Below are positions 12,135 to 24,347 of a stretch of 64,000 nucleotides of DNA, in pieces. Source of the DNA: Blastomyces gilchristii SLH14081 (taxonomy: Eukaryota > Ascomycota > Eurotiomycetes > Onygenales > Ajellomycetaceae); assembly GCF_000003855.2 (NCBI RefSeq), contig NW_003101676.1:2800796-2864795 (forward strand), written 5' to 3'. The position numbers were made by a program, and so were the translations under genes. Every line of letters starts with the position of its first letter. The stretch's first letter is position 1. A model generated the notes under the pieces. That model was not told the DNA's origin, did not search any database, and worked only from the letters and a program-made list of their open reading frames with translations.

Positions 12135-14560
12135 GTTATATTCTATCATAACTGAAGTTAACTAGTATTCATGAGATTCAGATCTTTCTGAGCTTTGTGA
12201 ATTTCTATAGACAGTTTATCTTTGCATTTATAAGAATCTTCTTGACTCTTACAGATATACTGAAGAATGAAAATAAGAAGAAGTCATTCTATAAATAGAG
12301 AATGAAAGAATTATTGAGAAGAGAGAGCTGTAAGAACTTTCTTATCTCAGAAGCTTATAAGATCTTTATAAGATTGAAACAGATATTTACAGATATAGTG
12401 ATACTGTTTCACTTTGATTTCTTACTCTTAATCAGATTAAAGATAGATATCTTCTTCTTTACAATTTCAGAAATAGTCTCACAACTATAGTTAAATGAGA
12501 ACTAGGTTTCAGTGATCTTTTTCTTATGAAAGATGTAATCTATGAAGATTAACTATAATATTTATAATCAAGAGTTTCTTATAATAGTGAAATTCTTTCA
12601 TCACTGATATCACTACTTTGAGAGTCTTATGAAAGTGATTACTGTTAGAACTGATTATAATAGCTTATAATAGTTTACTTTAATTAAGAAACTCTCAAAG
12701 TAGCAGATTCACTGAGCTCAGAGACTGAGTGAGTTCTGATTCAAGATAGAGTATATCAAGAGAACTAAGAACTCAGCAGACAGATTCTCTCACAGATCAG
12801 ACTATATTAAAAAGATTAGAATAACAGACATAGAAAGACTAGAGAAGATAGAAAAGCTTTATAGAATACTCAGACTGAGTGTTATAAAGAGATTAACTGA
12901 AGAGTCTCTTAATTCTCTATAAGAGAAGAGAGAAAAGAGAGAGAAGAAGTCTGTATAACTACTCTCTATAATACTGAAAGTTAACACTCTAAGAATTTCT
13001 GTAAGAATTCTTGAAGAGAGTATCTATAATCTGAAGAGTTTGTAGACTTTGAGAAGTATTACAGAAGATCTGATATAAGAGAAAACAGAGTATAAGTTTT
13101 TATAAAATCTTCTATTCAGATTATCTGAACTGTAATTAAAGAATAAATATACTCAGTATATTCAGAAACTACTTACAGCAGAGATTAATCTTACAGAAAT
13201 AAAGAATTAAAGAGACTTAAATAATTTCTTATAAAGAGAGAGTCAGATTTATATATCTATAAATGAGTTTCTATATATAGAACTTATTAAAAGATATTAT
13301 AACTCTTCTCTAATAAGTTATTTTATAGATACTAGAACTTATAAGTTACTTATAAGAAAATACTTCTAATCAAAGATATAAGAATTTATAAAGAAGATAG
13401 TAAATTCTTATACTATTTATCAGAATTTATAAATAGTATAGTTCAGATTATATAAAGAAATTACTTCTCTACTTATCTTATAGAAACCTTGAAAACAGTT
13501 AGAAATAAACACTCTTATAAGTCTCTCTGAAAGTAAGAATATATATAATATCTGCTTTAACAGTGTGCTAGTAATAGTGAATCACTTTACTAAGATGATA
13601 TACTTTATATTCACTTATAAGAACTTAAAGTTAAAGAATTTAACTTATATCTTTATCTGTAATATAATCTAATTATATGAATTATCTGTAAATATTATCT
13701 TAGATAGAGAATTAATCTTTATAGAGAAGTTCTAATTTAATCTGATAATTATACTGAAGATCTTATAAGATTTAAGTACAGCTTTTTATTAATAGATAGA
13801 TAATTAAATAGAGTATTTAATAAGTATATTAAAATAATATCTACAGTACTTTATTAATTACAATCAGAATAACTAAATATATTAATTATCACTTACAGAG
13901 TTTATATATAATAACTTAAAACATGTTAATATAGATAAAACTCTTTTTGAGATACTTACTAAGACTTATCTACAGATGATCTTGATAAATCTGTAAGAGT
14001 ACACTATAAAGTATAATAATATCTGTGAATAAGCTAAGAGAATTCAGAATATTTAGAAGAAAGTCTGTGAATTCTTAAGAAAGACTCAAGAGTATCAGAA
14101 GAGATACTATAACTTTAAGTATATTATAAAAAGTTTTAAGAAAGATAATAGAGTCTGACTGAGTTTAGAAAATATTATTATATAAAGATCTAGTAAGAAG
14201 CTGAATCTCTTATAGACAGAGTCTTATAAAATTATAAAGAAAGTTAGTTTATAGTTCTATAGATTAAAACTATTATCTGAGTTATAGATATATAATATTT
14301 TTTATATCTCTTTACTCTATGAATATAAGAAATTCTTAGAAGAGAACTCTATAACTTATTACTCTATTTATAAAGTACTAGAGAGTGAAAGAGAATATCA
14401 GATTAAAGAAATTATTAACTCAGAGAAGTGAGATTATAAGCTCTGATTCAAAGTTCAGTAATAAGAGTATTCTGATAAGATGAATAAGTTTACTTAAGAA
14501 TTATCTGAGTAGATAAGATATCTGTGAAAGCTGAGACATGACTTTCATACTATAAATTCT
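12135..14560 (+). pseudogene. A1 pol remnant: RT end, RNase H, integrase, chromodomain
   Basis: Read through its stops, the frame gives Gypsy motifs: IFLTLTDILK after the RT, an RNase H start with TDIVILFHFDF, the integrase core with VIVNHFTKMIYFI and LSVNIILDREL, and QEYQKRYYNFKYII before the C-terminal region. The terminal chromodomain reads EYQIKEIINSEK, then YKL, and FKVQ, with TGA where chromodomains have Trp. This makes it a chromovirus. Conserved Trp positions are TGA, and several Gln positions are TAA or TAG. No functional product is possible. Confidence 0.82.
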
Positions 14561-15835
14561 GATAAGTCAGAAAAATGCAGTCTTCACTAAGAATCTGATT
14601 ATAATAAAGATATTAACACTGTTATTTATAAATTCTAGTCTATAAAATGATGAGTTTCTACTGAGATAAATAGTTCACAGTGTATATAAAGAGAAGAAGA
14701 AATTATATTCTTATTAAAATTAAAAAATAAGAAAACAGAAATAGATCTGTAAACATAATTTAAAGATTAATAAAGAAAAAATAAAGAAAATTCACACTTA
14801 TATTCTTAATATCTGTAATACTTAACTTCTCTGTAACTATCAATTTCTCTCTTTAAAGAAATAGAGAGTATTATATCTACAGTACAGATAATTGTTACAT
14901 TTAATACAAAAATCACTGAAAATGCACAGACTTCAGAGAAGTCAGATATCAGAGTATGTATAGTTACAGCAGAGTCTTGAAGACTGATTATCTATATATA
15001 TAATTAGATACTTCTTATAAAGCTGTATTCACTCTCTTAGTTATGCTGAAGTATTCAGTCTGAAAACAATTGAGATATAGAGAGAGAGCTCATCTACTCA
15101 GATTAACTTTCATCACAAATTTATAATATTTATATTATCTTAATTATCTGAATTTTATAAGTATCTGAGAACTCATCTCTCATTGATAATGAGATTTCAG
15201 AAATGTGCTGCAGTGTGAGAACTGTTAATAGAGAATCTAGACATATTTACATATATCTAATCAGAGATTATATAAGTAAAAGAGAAGTAATTATAGATCT
15301 GTGAGACTGCAGAAGATATTAATAATATTAGAAGTTTTACAAGAACTATCAGCTAGAGTCTGTAAGAAATTACTTATAAAGAGACTTATAGTAAAGAGTA
15401 AGACTGCACTACTTAGAGTCAGAAACTGATCTGAGAAAGATATAAGATTAACTACTAATCTGAAGATTGAATACAGTGATAGAGCTGAAAGAGATGAAGA
15501 TACTATTATAAACAGTGATATCTCTACTTCATCAGCCAGTAAAAAGTAATTAGAAGAGTCATAGAGATACTTATAAGAAGCTCAGCAGCAGTCAGACATT
15601 ATTTATAAAGATATTAAAATTGAAAAAATTTTTATTCTTAAGAAGTTCTTAAATTAATATATGAATATTGTTAGAAACACTCTCTCTCTGTTATCTAAGT
15701 GAAAACACTTCATAGATGAATAATAATACTCACAGTTTATAAGAATAAGAGCTGTTATAGAAAAAGAGAAAAGAAGATGAGATTCTGTAAATAGATCTGA
15801 GATATTTATACTACTTTAGAGAGATTTATTTACAC
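12135..15835 (+). mobile_element. A1: 5'-truncated Ty3/Gypsy chromovirus, internal part
   Basis: Decayed Gypsy pol in plus orientation. Homology to the second copy (A2, minus strand) begins at about 12,135, in the reverse-transcriptase-to-RNase-H connection, so gag, protease and most of RT are missing. The order is: end of RT (SFVNFYRQFI, about 12,195), RNase H (about 12,370-12,490), integrase core (about 13,550-13,740), integrase C-terminal region, then a chromodomain (about 14,391-14,530). About 1.3 kb of noncoding sequence precedes the 3' LTR. It is heavily mutated, with many in-frame stops. GG, CC and CG dinucleotides are almost absent, whereas TA is abundant. Confidence 0.85.
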
Positions 15836-16214
15836 TGTAAGTGATTTTATAAAACAGTCAGATTACTCTAGTAAATAAAGAGTAATTATAAATTACAGAT
15901 CTGAATCTTTCTATATAACTATAAAGAGTAATTATAGACTGTAAACATCTTGATTCTATAATTCTACAGAGTTAATAAAAGAATGAAAAATTCCTCACAA
16001 TTCTACAGTATTAAAGAACAATGATTTGTGAGAATAAGTGAAAGATTAACTTATAAATACTTCTCTTTAATAAGAGTGATCTTATAGAGAGTGATTCATC
16101 TATGAGATGAATCTATGTAATAATCACACAAAAATCTTATAAAAATAATTGAGAGTCAACTGAAATTCTTCTATATGAAAGATGTGAGATGAACCTGTAT
16201 AATAGTCAGAGAAG
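15836..16214 (+). repeat. A1 3' LTR, first part (split by the LINE)
   Basis: Matches the reverse complement of the uninterrupted A2 LTR (34,066-34,869). It starts TGTAAGTGATTTTATAAA and runs to the sequence AATAGTCAGAGAAG, where the LINE is inserted. The second part is at 23,886-24,347, so the restored LTR would be about 840 bp. Confidence 0.85.
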
Positions 16215-16910
16215 CATCATAGAAAGATTCCAACCGCTCCACCACGAACTCGCTCGATTTTTCGAATAAGAACCCGCCGATAGATCCATCGAAAAGCCCT
16301 CGATCATACGAGCATTTTGACCCCATCGCCGACCGCATACCCCGTGTGGTGGTGGAGTTATCCAGCCAAACGTGAACCAGACGTCGTTCGAAACTCCTGT
16401 GTGGGATTATCCCCCATTCTCCCCTACCACACCACAACCCCGGGCCAAATTGCCATACAAATTGTAAGGTGAAGAGACCTAGCCATATGCACCAATCTTC
16501 TCGATTTTGGAAGATCCCCGATCTGTAGTTGTGGAGATATCTGAGGAGCGACCTCCGCGAAAACCCTGTCCATCTTTGATGTTCCAAAACACCAACGCCA
16601 AGTCCCACCCTCGTACCGCCCTTCCTAATCTGGCCCATCCCCGGCAGAAAAATACAAAAAGATACCTCGGTGATAATATCAAGCACATAATCAACAGCCA
16701 CTTCTGAAGTGCAACCTCCACGGTCTGTCTTCAGTGTATCTAGACATCAACACCAAGTCTCACCCTCGTACCACCCCTCTCAATCTGGCCCATCCCCGAC
16801 AGAAAAGTACAAAAAGATACCTCAGCAACTGTACTTGATACATAATCGGCAGACACAACAACTATAAAATCAGTATACCTCAAGGTCTGACTGAGCCTTT
16901 GATCCCTGCA
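16215..16910 (+). repeat. GC-rich LINE 5' region with tandem repeat units
   Basis: Composition is host-like (CC, GG and CG frequent), in contrast to everything around it. Two diverged copies of a unit of about 155 bp are visible, starting near 16,587 and 16,741. Both contain CACCCTCGTACC, AATCTGGCCCATCCCC and AAAGATACCTC blocks. The second copy stops at about 16,857, shortly before the gap, which probably hides more units. Tandem 5' units act as promoters in some animal LINEs, so a promoter role is an inference. A long minus-strand open frame through both units has no recognisable product. Confidence 0.7.
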
Positions 16911-17750
16911 NNNNNNNNNNNNNNNNNNNNNNNNNNNNNNNNNNNNNNNNNNNNNNNNNNNNNNNNNNNNNNNNNNNNNNNNNNNNNNNNNNNNNNNNNN
17001 NNNNNNNNNNNNNNNNNNNNNNNNNNNNNNNNNNNNNNNNNNNNNNNNNNNNNNNNNNNNNNNNNNNNNNNNNNNNNNNNNNNNNNNNNNNNNNNNNNNN
17101 NNNNNNNNNNNNNNNNNNNNNNNNNNNNNNNNNNNNNNNNNNNNNNNNNNNNNNNNNNNNNNNNNNNNNNNNNNNNNNNNNNNNNNNNNNNNNNNNNNNN
17201 NNNNNNNNNNNNNNNNNNNNNNNNNNNNNNNNNNNNNNNNNNNNNNNNNNNNNNNNNNNNNNNNNNNNNNNNNNNNNNNNNNNNNNNNNNNNNNNNNNNN
17301 NNNNNNNNNNNNNNNNNNNNNNNNNNNNNNNNNNNNNNNNNNNNNNNNNNNNNNNNNNNNNNNNNNNNNNNNNNNNNNNNNNNNNNNNNNNNNNNNNNNN
17401 NNNNNNNNNNNNNNNNNNNNNNNNNNNNNNNNNNNNNNNNNNNNNNNNNNNNNNNNNNNNNNNNNNNNNNNNNNNNNNNNNNNNNNNNNNNNNNNNNNNN
17501 NNNNNNNNNNNNNNNNNNNNNNNNNNNNNNNNNNNNNNNNNNNNNNNNNNNNNNNNNNNNNNNNNNNNNNNNNNNNNNNNNNNNNNNNNNNNNNNNNNNN
17601 NNNNNNNNNNNNNNNNNNNNNNNNNNNNNNNNNNNNNNNNNNNNNNNNNNNNNNNNNNNNNNNNNNNNNNNNNNNNNNNNNNNNNNNNNNNNNNNNNNNN
17701 NNNNNNNNNNNNNNNNNNNNNNNNNNNNNNNNNNNNNNNNNNNNNNNNNN
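16911..17750. other. Assembly gap (840 N)
   Basis: A run of N inside the LINE, between its tandem-repeat 5' region and ORF1. Any open frame spanning it is an artefact. Confidence 1.
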
Positions 17751-17895
17751 TTGAAATAAAAAAATCAGGTGTTTTATACACAAAAGTCTTTTATTCTTCT
17801 TTTGAAACAGTCTGATCAACTTTTCAATTTGAAAACAGACTTAGAAATATCTCAATTGAAACCACTCTGACCCAACTTTTTATTGAGTGAGAATA

Positions 17896-19436
17896 ATGAG
17901 TTCAAAAATACACTCAGTTGATGTGAAAAAAGATGCTTTCTCAAATGCTATTCCTGAGATTGAAATTCTGAAGAGAAGAAAGAAAGAAGAAATAGAGAAA
18001 CAACAAGTTCTTGAAATACAGAAACTTGAAAAAGCAAGCAAGATTCTTGAAAAGCAGTGTCTGAGTGAGATGAATGAAGAAGTTCTGTTAATTCTTCATG
18101 CTCAGACTAGACAACTACAGAAGGTGATCAAGTTCAAACTTGAAATCTCAAACACAGTTCAAAAAACATTGAAAATTCCTAGTATAATCACTGACTCTTC
18201 ATCTTACTCTTCTTCTTTTTTTCCTACTTCTTCTTCTTCTTTGAATCAGAAGAAAACATATGCTCAAGCAGCTGAATCTGCTGTCTCTAAACCTGCTGTC
18301 TCAAAACCTGCTCAAAATCCTGAGAAAACTGAGAAGAATACTGCTCATATCTCTATTCATAGAAAAGTGAAAAAGAAAATGTAAAAAGAGAAAAACTTCT
18401 AAATCTTCAGAAATAGAAGACTTATTCTCAAAGTCTCAAACCAGGACATTCTGCAAAGAAACAAGCTAAACTCAAATCTCATTTTCAGAATTAGAAATGA
18501 AATTAATCAGCAGTTCTTTTCTCAGTTGATAACTAATATTGAAGTTCAAAAACCAGTTATAGCTTCAATTGAGTCATCATTCTTTGAAAACTTCATCATT
18601 CTGACTATAATGCCTGAATTCAGTGCTGAATTCCTTATTCAGAATGAGAATCTCTGAAAGTCAGCAGTAGAATCTTTGCTAAACACAATAATTCTATCTG
18701 AAAGAGATGAAAAGTGAGACAAATTCATTCTTCATGATATTCCAGTTGAAATTTTTGACTGTGAAGAAGGAATGCTACTTCTCAAAAATGAATTGAAAGA
18801 ATACAACTCTATTCAACTGAGAAAGGAGCCTGTATGACTAAATTCAATTGAGTTCAGACAAAGCAGGAGAAATGCCTCTGTTCTAGTATATACAAAAACA
18901 CTTGAACAGTCAAAGATCTCTGAAGTAAGAGTAGCAGGTTTGAAAATGAGAGTTTATGAATACAAAGACTCAAGAATGAATCTCAAAGCTCAAACACAGT
19001 GTTCAAACTGTCAAAGATATGAACACTTTGCAATCTCATGTTTTAGAGACTCAAAATGTGCATTCTGTGCCAGAGATCATAAAACTAGTGAGCATAAGTG
19101 TGAAACATGCTCAAAAAGAGGTGAAATATGTCAACACACTCTGCTTAAGTGCTCTAATTGCAAAGAAAAACATGCATCTAGCTTAAAAGAATGTATGTTT
19201 ACTCCTAGAACTCAAAAGAACTGGAGAAAAGATAAAGCTCAAAGTCAATCTAGAACTGAAGAGAAGAGTCAAGCCAGTAGACTTACAACTGCAAGCTCAA
19301 AAAGAAGAAACTCTCAACTATCTAAATCTTCAAACTTCAATTCTCCAGCTAAATGTAAACAGAATTTGAATCCTCAAACTTCTGTTAAGATTAGAGAATT
19401 GAGAAATGACTCTGATAATAAACTAGATATAATGTA
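17896..19436 (+). pseudogene. LINE ORF1 (Gag-like, coiled coil + zinc knuckles)
   Basis: The ATG at 17,896 opens a Lys/Glu-rich, coiled-coil-like N terminus (about aa 18-60) and a Ser-rich, Ala/Pro-rich linker. The frame is broken at about 18,382 (TAA) and in the next 90 bp. Beyond that, a conserved central domain (about 18,470-18,930) and cysteine clusters (about 18,985-19,190) follow: CSNCQRYEHFAISC, CAFCARDHKTSEHKC and CSNCKEKHASSLKEC. These are the CCHC and related knuckles typical of fungal Tad-type ORF1 proteins that bind LINE RNA. In-frame TGA codons fall at likely Trp positions (for example about 18,657 and 18,837). ORF1 ends at TAA 19,434-19,436. Confidence 0.8.
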
Positions 19437-19526
19437 AGCAGTTGAGATCCCTACTTTTCAAAATAGTTATAATCTACTATCTGATGATAGTGACTAGATT
19501 CTACTCTATCTCTACTCTGTTTTAGT

Positions 19527-22500
19527 ATGAATATACAACAAAAACAACAAAAAAAGTTTAAAAACTCTTCAAAAATCACATTTATTTAAAATAATGTGAA
19601 TAGAAACTCAAATTGTATTTATTCTTGTCTTCAAATTGCATTTGAACAAAAAGTTGATTTTGTACTACTTCAGGAACTGAATTTTGATGCTGAGTAAAAT
19701 TACATCATTTCTCATTCAAGCTACTACTGCTTTCTACCTCAAAAGTCTGAGATAAAGTCAAGAGTAGTGATCTATGAAAGAAAGAGATCAAGATATCAAT
19801 TTAATCTAAGATTTAATATCATGTCTGACCCTGATATTCTGGTGAGTGATGTTATAGATAAAGAAAATGAGTTTGATACTATACAGCTCATAAATATCTA
19901 TAATGAAAACTCATTGAAGAAAAATAACAATATCTGGATAATTAATAGAGAATTTCTGAACATAACTTCATCAAGAAACTCTATAATTGTAGGAGATTTC
20001 AATACACATCATTTCTGATGAAATTCAGAATGCAAGAGAGCAGTGAGAGCTGATAATCTAGTTGAATGAATCTTTGAGCATTCAATAGATTTGGTTAATA
20101 AGTCTGATCAACAAACATTCTTTAGAAAAGACATGAAACAGAAATCTATTATAGATCTAATCTTCATGTCACAAAATCTAATGAAAAGAAGACTTGTAAA
20201 CTGGTTCATTGATTCAAATGAGACATCAGGATCAGGTCATGAGATTATTCAATTTGATATTGAACTGAGTGAAAAACAAATGAGTGAAAATTCTCTTCTC
20301 TCTAATCAGTTTAACTTTGAAAAAGCTGATTGAAAAGCAGTTGAAGAAAGCATAAAACTGTTAAAATCTGAAAGGCAGAATGAGCTATATTGAAATTCTG
20401 GTCAAGATATCTCAAATGAAATGCTTGAGAATAGAGTGAAGCTTATTACATCTATTATTCTAACAAGTGTTAGAGATAATATTTCAAAGAGAAAATCTTC
20501 TGAGTATTCAAAACCTTGATGAAATGAGAATATCTCATCTAAAAGAAAAGTATTAGCTACTACTAGAAGAGATTAAAAGAATGATGTAATATCTGATAAA
20601 GAGTTCAAAGCTGTCAGAAATGAATATTTTTCAGATATTAAAAGAGCTAAAACAGACTGCTGGAATAAATTTCTTAAAGAAGCACAAGGGAAGAAAGTTT
20701 TTAAAGCTTTTAACTATACTAAAACAAGAAGTGTAGCAAAACTTCCAGTCTTAGAATATGAGTTTCAGAATGAATCATATACAGCAAACTCTTTTAAGGA
20801 AAAATGTCAAGCTTTCATGAGAATTCTCTTTCAGAACTCACCAGATTCAGATTCAGATTCAGAGGAAGAGAATATATCACTTCTCAACTATATTGATGAA
20901 AATGACTGGAAATGACCTGATCTTACATAAGATGAATTAAAGTCAGCTATCTTCTCAAGTTCTGTTAAAACTGCTGCAGGGCCTGATTCAATTAATCACT
21001 TGATTATTCAAAATACATATTCCTACTTAAAGAATGAATATTTTGAGCTCTTTTTCAATCTCTTGAAAAATGGATATCATTCTGAATGCTGGAGAGAAGT
21101 CACTAGAGTGATTCTTGCAAAACCTAATAGAAAAACTTCAATTTCTAAGTTATATAGAGTAATATCTCTATTAAACTGTCTAGAAAAGATTTTGGAAAAG
21201 ATAATAGCTACTCAACTATCTTTTATAAGCTCTATTAATAACTCTCTTTTATTCAGTGAACAAATGAGAGATAGAAAACAATGTTCTGCAATTGACACTG
21301 TTCTCTCAGTTGTTCATGATATTCAAATAGCAAAGCATGAAGATCTGGTCTCAACTGCAGTTTTTATTGATATAAAAGAAGCATTTGATCATGTTTCAAA
21401 GTCAAAGTTAATTCAGACTTTGAAGATGTTAAAAATGTCACTTTCTCTAATAAAATGAGTTAACTGTTTTATGTCTAAAAGAATCATATAACTTTTCTTT
21501 GATAGAATGAAATAAGACAAGACTGAGATAAAAATAGAAGTATCACAAGAATCTTCAATCTCATCTATTTTATTTGCAATATACACTGCATATCTATTCA
21601 AAGATAGAAATATGAGAATAGTATGATCTCTGAGTTATGTGAATGATATTGATCTAGTCTACAGCTCAAAAACTATCAAAGAGAATTTGAAAGTGACTAA
21701 AGAAGCTGCAAAGGAAATCTTTATTAGAGCAGATATCAATTAAATTCAATTTGATATGAATAAAACTGAGTTAATTCATTTCTTTTCTAGATTCAATGAG
21801 AAAGAACTATCTCTAACTCTTTTAAATAGAGAGATTAAACCCAGTGTAAATGTCAAATGATTAGGAAGTATGATTAAACTCCAAGTTGAATTTTAAATAT
21901 CACATTCAACAAAGAACTGTCAAGGCAGAAAGGCTATTAAACAACATAATTAGACTATCAAATACAGAGAGAGGTCTATCCTTCCAGGCTATGAGACAGT
22001 TATATGTAGCCTGTATTACATCAGTAGCTGAATATGAAGTTCAAGTTTAGTGAAATAATCAAGAGAATTTCACTGAACTCTTTCAAAGTCTGCAAAACAG
22101 AGCCTTGAGAAGAATTCTAGAAGCATTCAAATCATCTTCTATTAAAGCAATGGAAATTGAAGCTTCAATTCCTCCTCCTGCTATTAGATTTGAAAAGGCC
22201 TGTATGAACTATGCACTGAGAGTTATAAAGATGAGCTCAAATCATATAATCAGAGAAAGAGTCTCTTCTTCATTTCCATCAATTAACTCTGGAAATGAAC
22301 TGGATTGAAATAGATTTCTTGATTGAAATGAAAATAATTCTTCAAAGAAAATGTCTTCTCAACTTTACAGACTATGCTCTCTGATTAAAAATCAATTTTC
22401 TTCTTTAAATATTGAAAAAGTGAATCATGAGAAGTTATCTCTCTAAAGAGAAAAGCTTAAATCTCTTATAGACTTATAAATAAGTGAACTATCAAAAGAG

Positions 22501-23490
22501 AAAGAATATGAACAGTATTTGAAGAGAATTTCTACAATCAATATAAAAGACTCTATTCTGATTTATTCAGATGGCTCAAAAAATGAGAACCTGAATAGAT
22601 TAGACGCAGGCATTGCTTATACTGAAGATAATATCAATTTTATCTCAGATTTCTGAAATCTAGGCTGTGAATCTGAAGTCTTTGATGCTGAACTATTTGC
22701 AATAGTAAAAGCTTTCAAACTCATAGAAATAAAATCTCATAAAAGAGGAAATAGTTTGAAAGAGATATGAATATTCTCTGATAGTCAAGCTGCTTTAAAA
22801 AGACTTAGAAATAGTCAGATTCATAATGATCAAATGAATCTTGAACTGATCTTAAACTCTGTTTTAAAAATTCAAAAGAGAAGAACATCAAAGCTGATAA
22901 TTTATCTGCACTGAGTTCCTGCTCATATGAATATTCATGGCAATGAATTGGCTGATTCAGCTGCAAAAAAGGGTGCAGAATTAAGCAGATCTATTCAAAA
23001 AATTGTGTTCTGGTCTTTTATAAAGAGAAAAATAAAAGAATCTTGTTTAGACAAGTGGAATGAAAGCTGGCAGAAACAAAAGAAGAGTATACATTATTCA
23101 AGATTTGAAACAAAACCCAAGTGGAAATCTTGTTCAATTAAATGTAAAAAGAAAATATTCTCATCTATAATACAGCTGAAACTAGGACATGGCTATTTCA
23201 AATCTTATATACAAAGATTTGATGATAGATTTGACTCAATAGAATGCTTATTCTGCAATGCAAATGAGAATCCTGAGTATATTGTAATGCACTGTGCATT
23301 ATACAATAATCTCAGAGTCAGATTGAAAGAGAAGTATGATCTAAATCAATTAAATATGAGATTCTTATTCTCAACTGAGACAGGAATTAAATACTTAATA
23401 GACTTTCTATCAGAAACTCAAGCAGCTACAAGAAAATGACTAAATTCAGAATTATCTGAATATGAAGAGGAGGAAATCAATCAGATATAG
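19527..23490 (+). pseudogene. LINE ORF2: AP endonuclease, reverse transcriptase, RNase H
   Basis: The endonuclease occupies about 19,560-20,300 (NNVNRNS, VGDFNTHH followed by two TGA where the family has WW). RT occupies about 20,930-21,700: AAGPDSINH, YRVISLLNCLEKILEKIIA, FIDIKEAFDHV, SQESSISSILF in place of the usual PQGSPLSPILF, and the catalytic YVND in place of Y/FxDD. A one-base frameshift lies near 21,875. RNase H (about 22,555-22,990) keeps YSDGSKNEN, DAELFAIVKA, FSDSQAALKRL and GNELADSAAKKG. A C-terminal knuckle reads CLFCNANENPEYIVMHC. By hand I count about 17 TGA at Trp sites and about six TAA at likely Gln sites, while roughly nine TGG survive. It ends with TAG at 23,488. Confidence 0.88.
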
Positions 23491-23871
23491 TCTGTTAAAA
23501 CAGCTATACACTATCTTTTAATAATTTGTTTTGTTACAGTCTCTCTTTACTTTATCTTTTTCTTTCAATTTCTTTCTATCTATTTATTTAATGTGTCTAT
23601 CTTTAAGACTGTGTTCTCTTTCTCTTTTCCTTTGTCATGATATTGTCAAATGGTTTCAAAGTATCAGAAGATGTTAAAACACTGCAATTTGTAAACAGTT
23701 TTTGTATTCTGGGCTGGAATTTTCTGATTTTACATATCTGAAATTGATGAATGTATAATAGTTAACTTTACAGATATAGGAAAAACTCTGAGAACTAAAA
23801 GTTCTCAGGTAGATATCATAGTCTCTGACTGCATACATCTATAATTGAAGAATAATAATAATAATAATAAT
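23491..23871 (+). other. LINE 3' UTR and AAT-repeat tail
   Basis: About 360 bp after ORF2 without coding potential, closing with a GAAGAATAATAATAATAAT-type tail. Its last about 30 bp before the tail (TGCATA, then TATAATTGAAGAATAAT) resemble the 3' end of the SINE family in this window. Confidence 0.75.
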
Positions 23872-23885
23872 AATAGTCAGAGAAG

Positions 23886-24347
23886 AATCTGTAGATTACA
23901 AAGAATCTTACAGAATAAGAAACTGAGTGACAGACTCTTTTCTCTTCATAGTAACAAGAGATTTTTCCTCACTGAGATTTTTTTATAGATATAAAGAGTT
24001 TTTAGTGAGTATCACTGCAGTGCTGAGCTGATTCTATGAAGTCACTCAGTGAAAGACTTCACAGACAAAGTCTTAGAGAGAGAAGAGTATGTCAGAAATT
24101 CTACTTCTTATAGATTCTTTACTTCTATTTCTATCTCTTATATAATCAATAGAGTTAGTGACTCTTGACTATATACAACTATATAGACTGAAGTTCATGA
24201 ATACTATTCACAACTCAGCTTGAATACTATTATATATTTAATCTCTACATTTTATCTTTCTATCATGAATACTTCTAGTAGTTAACAGTACATATCACAT
24301 CAAGCTGCAAACACTTAAATAATTATCTACGAGCACTTATTCTTACA
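23886..24347 (+). repeat. A1 3' LTR, second part
   Basis: Continues the LTR after the LINE and ends GAGCACTTATTCTTACA. It matches the A2 LTR in reverse complement (34,066 to about 34,530) and the 18-bp remnant at 51,109-51,126. Directly beyond it begins hAT sequence, so A1 probably inserted into that element. Confidence 0.82.

Larger units (their letters stand above)
16215..23871 (+). mobile_element. Full-length Tad-like LINE with 14-bp TSD
   Basis: Non-LTR retrotransposon inserted in the A1 LTR. The 14-bp target duplication AATAGTCAGAGAAG is present at 16,201-16,214 and again at 23,872-23,885, and the A2 LTR shows the unoccupied site. The layout is: a GC-rich 5' region with tandem repeats (16,215-16,910), an assembly gap, ORF1 with zinc knuckles, ORF2 with endonuclease, RT and RNase H, a 3' UTR, and a tail of AAT repeats (about 23,849-23,871). 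An RNase H domain in ORF2 and CCHC knuckles in ORF1 fit the Tad group of the I superfamily. It is dead: the RT active-site YVDD-type motif reads YVND, and many codons are stops. Confidence 0.9.

Noticed and set aside
16171..16701. 176-codon minus-strand frame
   Set aside because: It crosses the LINE 5' region, the TSD and part of the A1 LTR, and repeats with the tandem units, so it is not a gene.
16740..17819. Long open frames of 280-360 codons on both strands
   Set aside because: They run through the block of N at 16,911-17,750 and are artefacts of the gap.
23840..23872. CRISPR-like or satellite array from AAT repeats (several places)
   Set aside because: Simple 3-bp repeats at the ends of LINE and SINE copies; no spacers.
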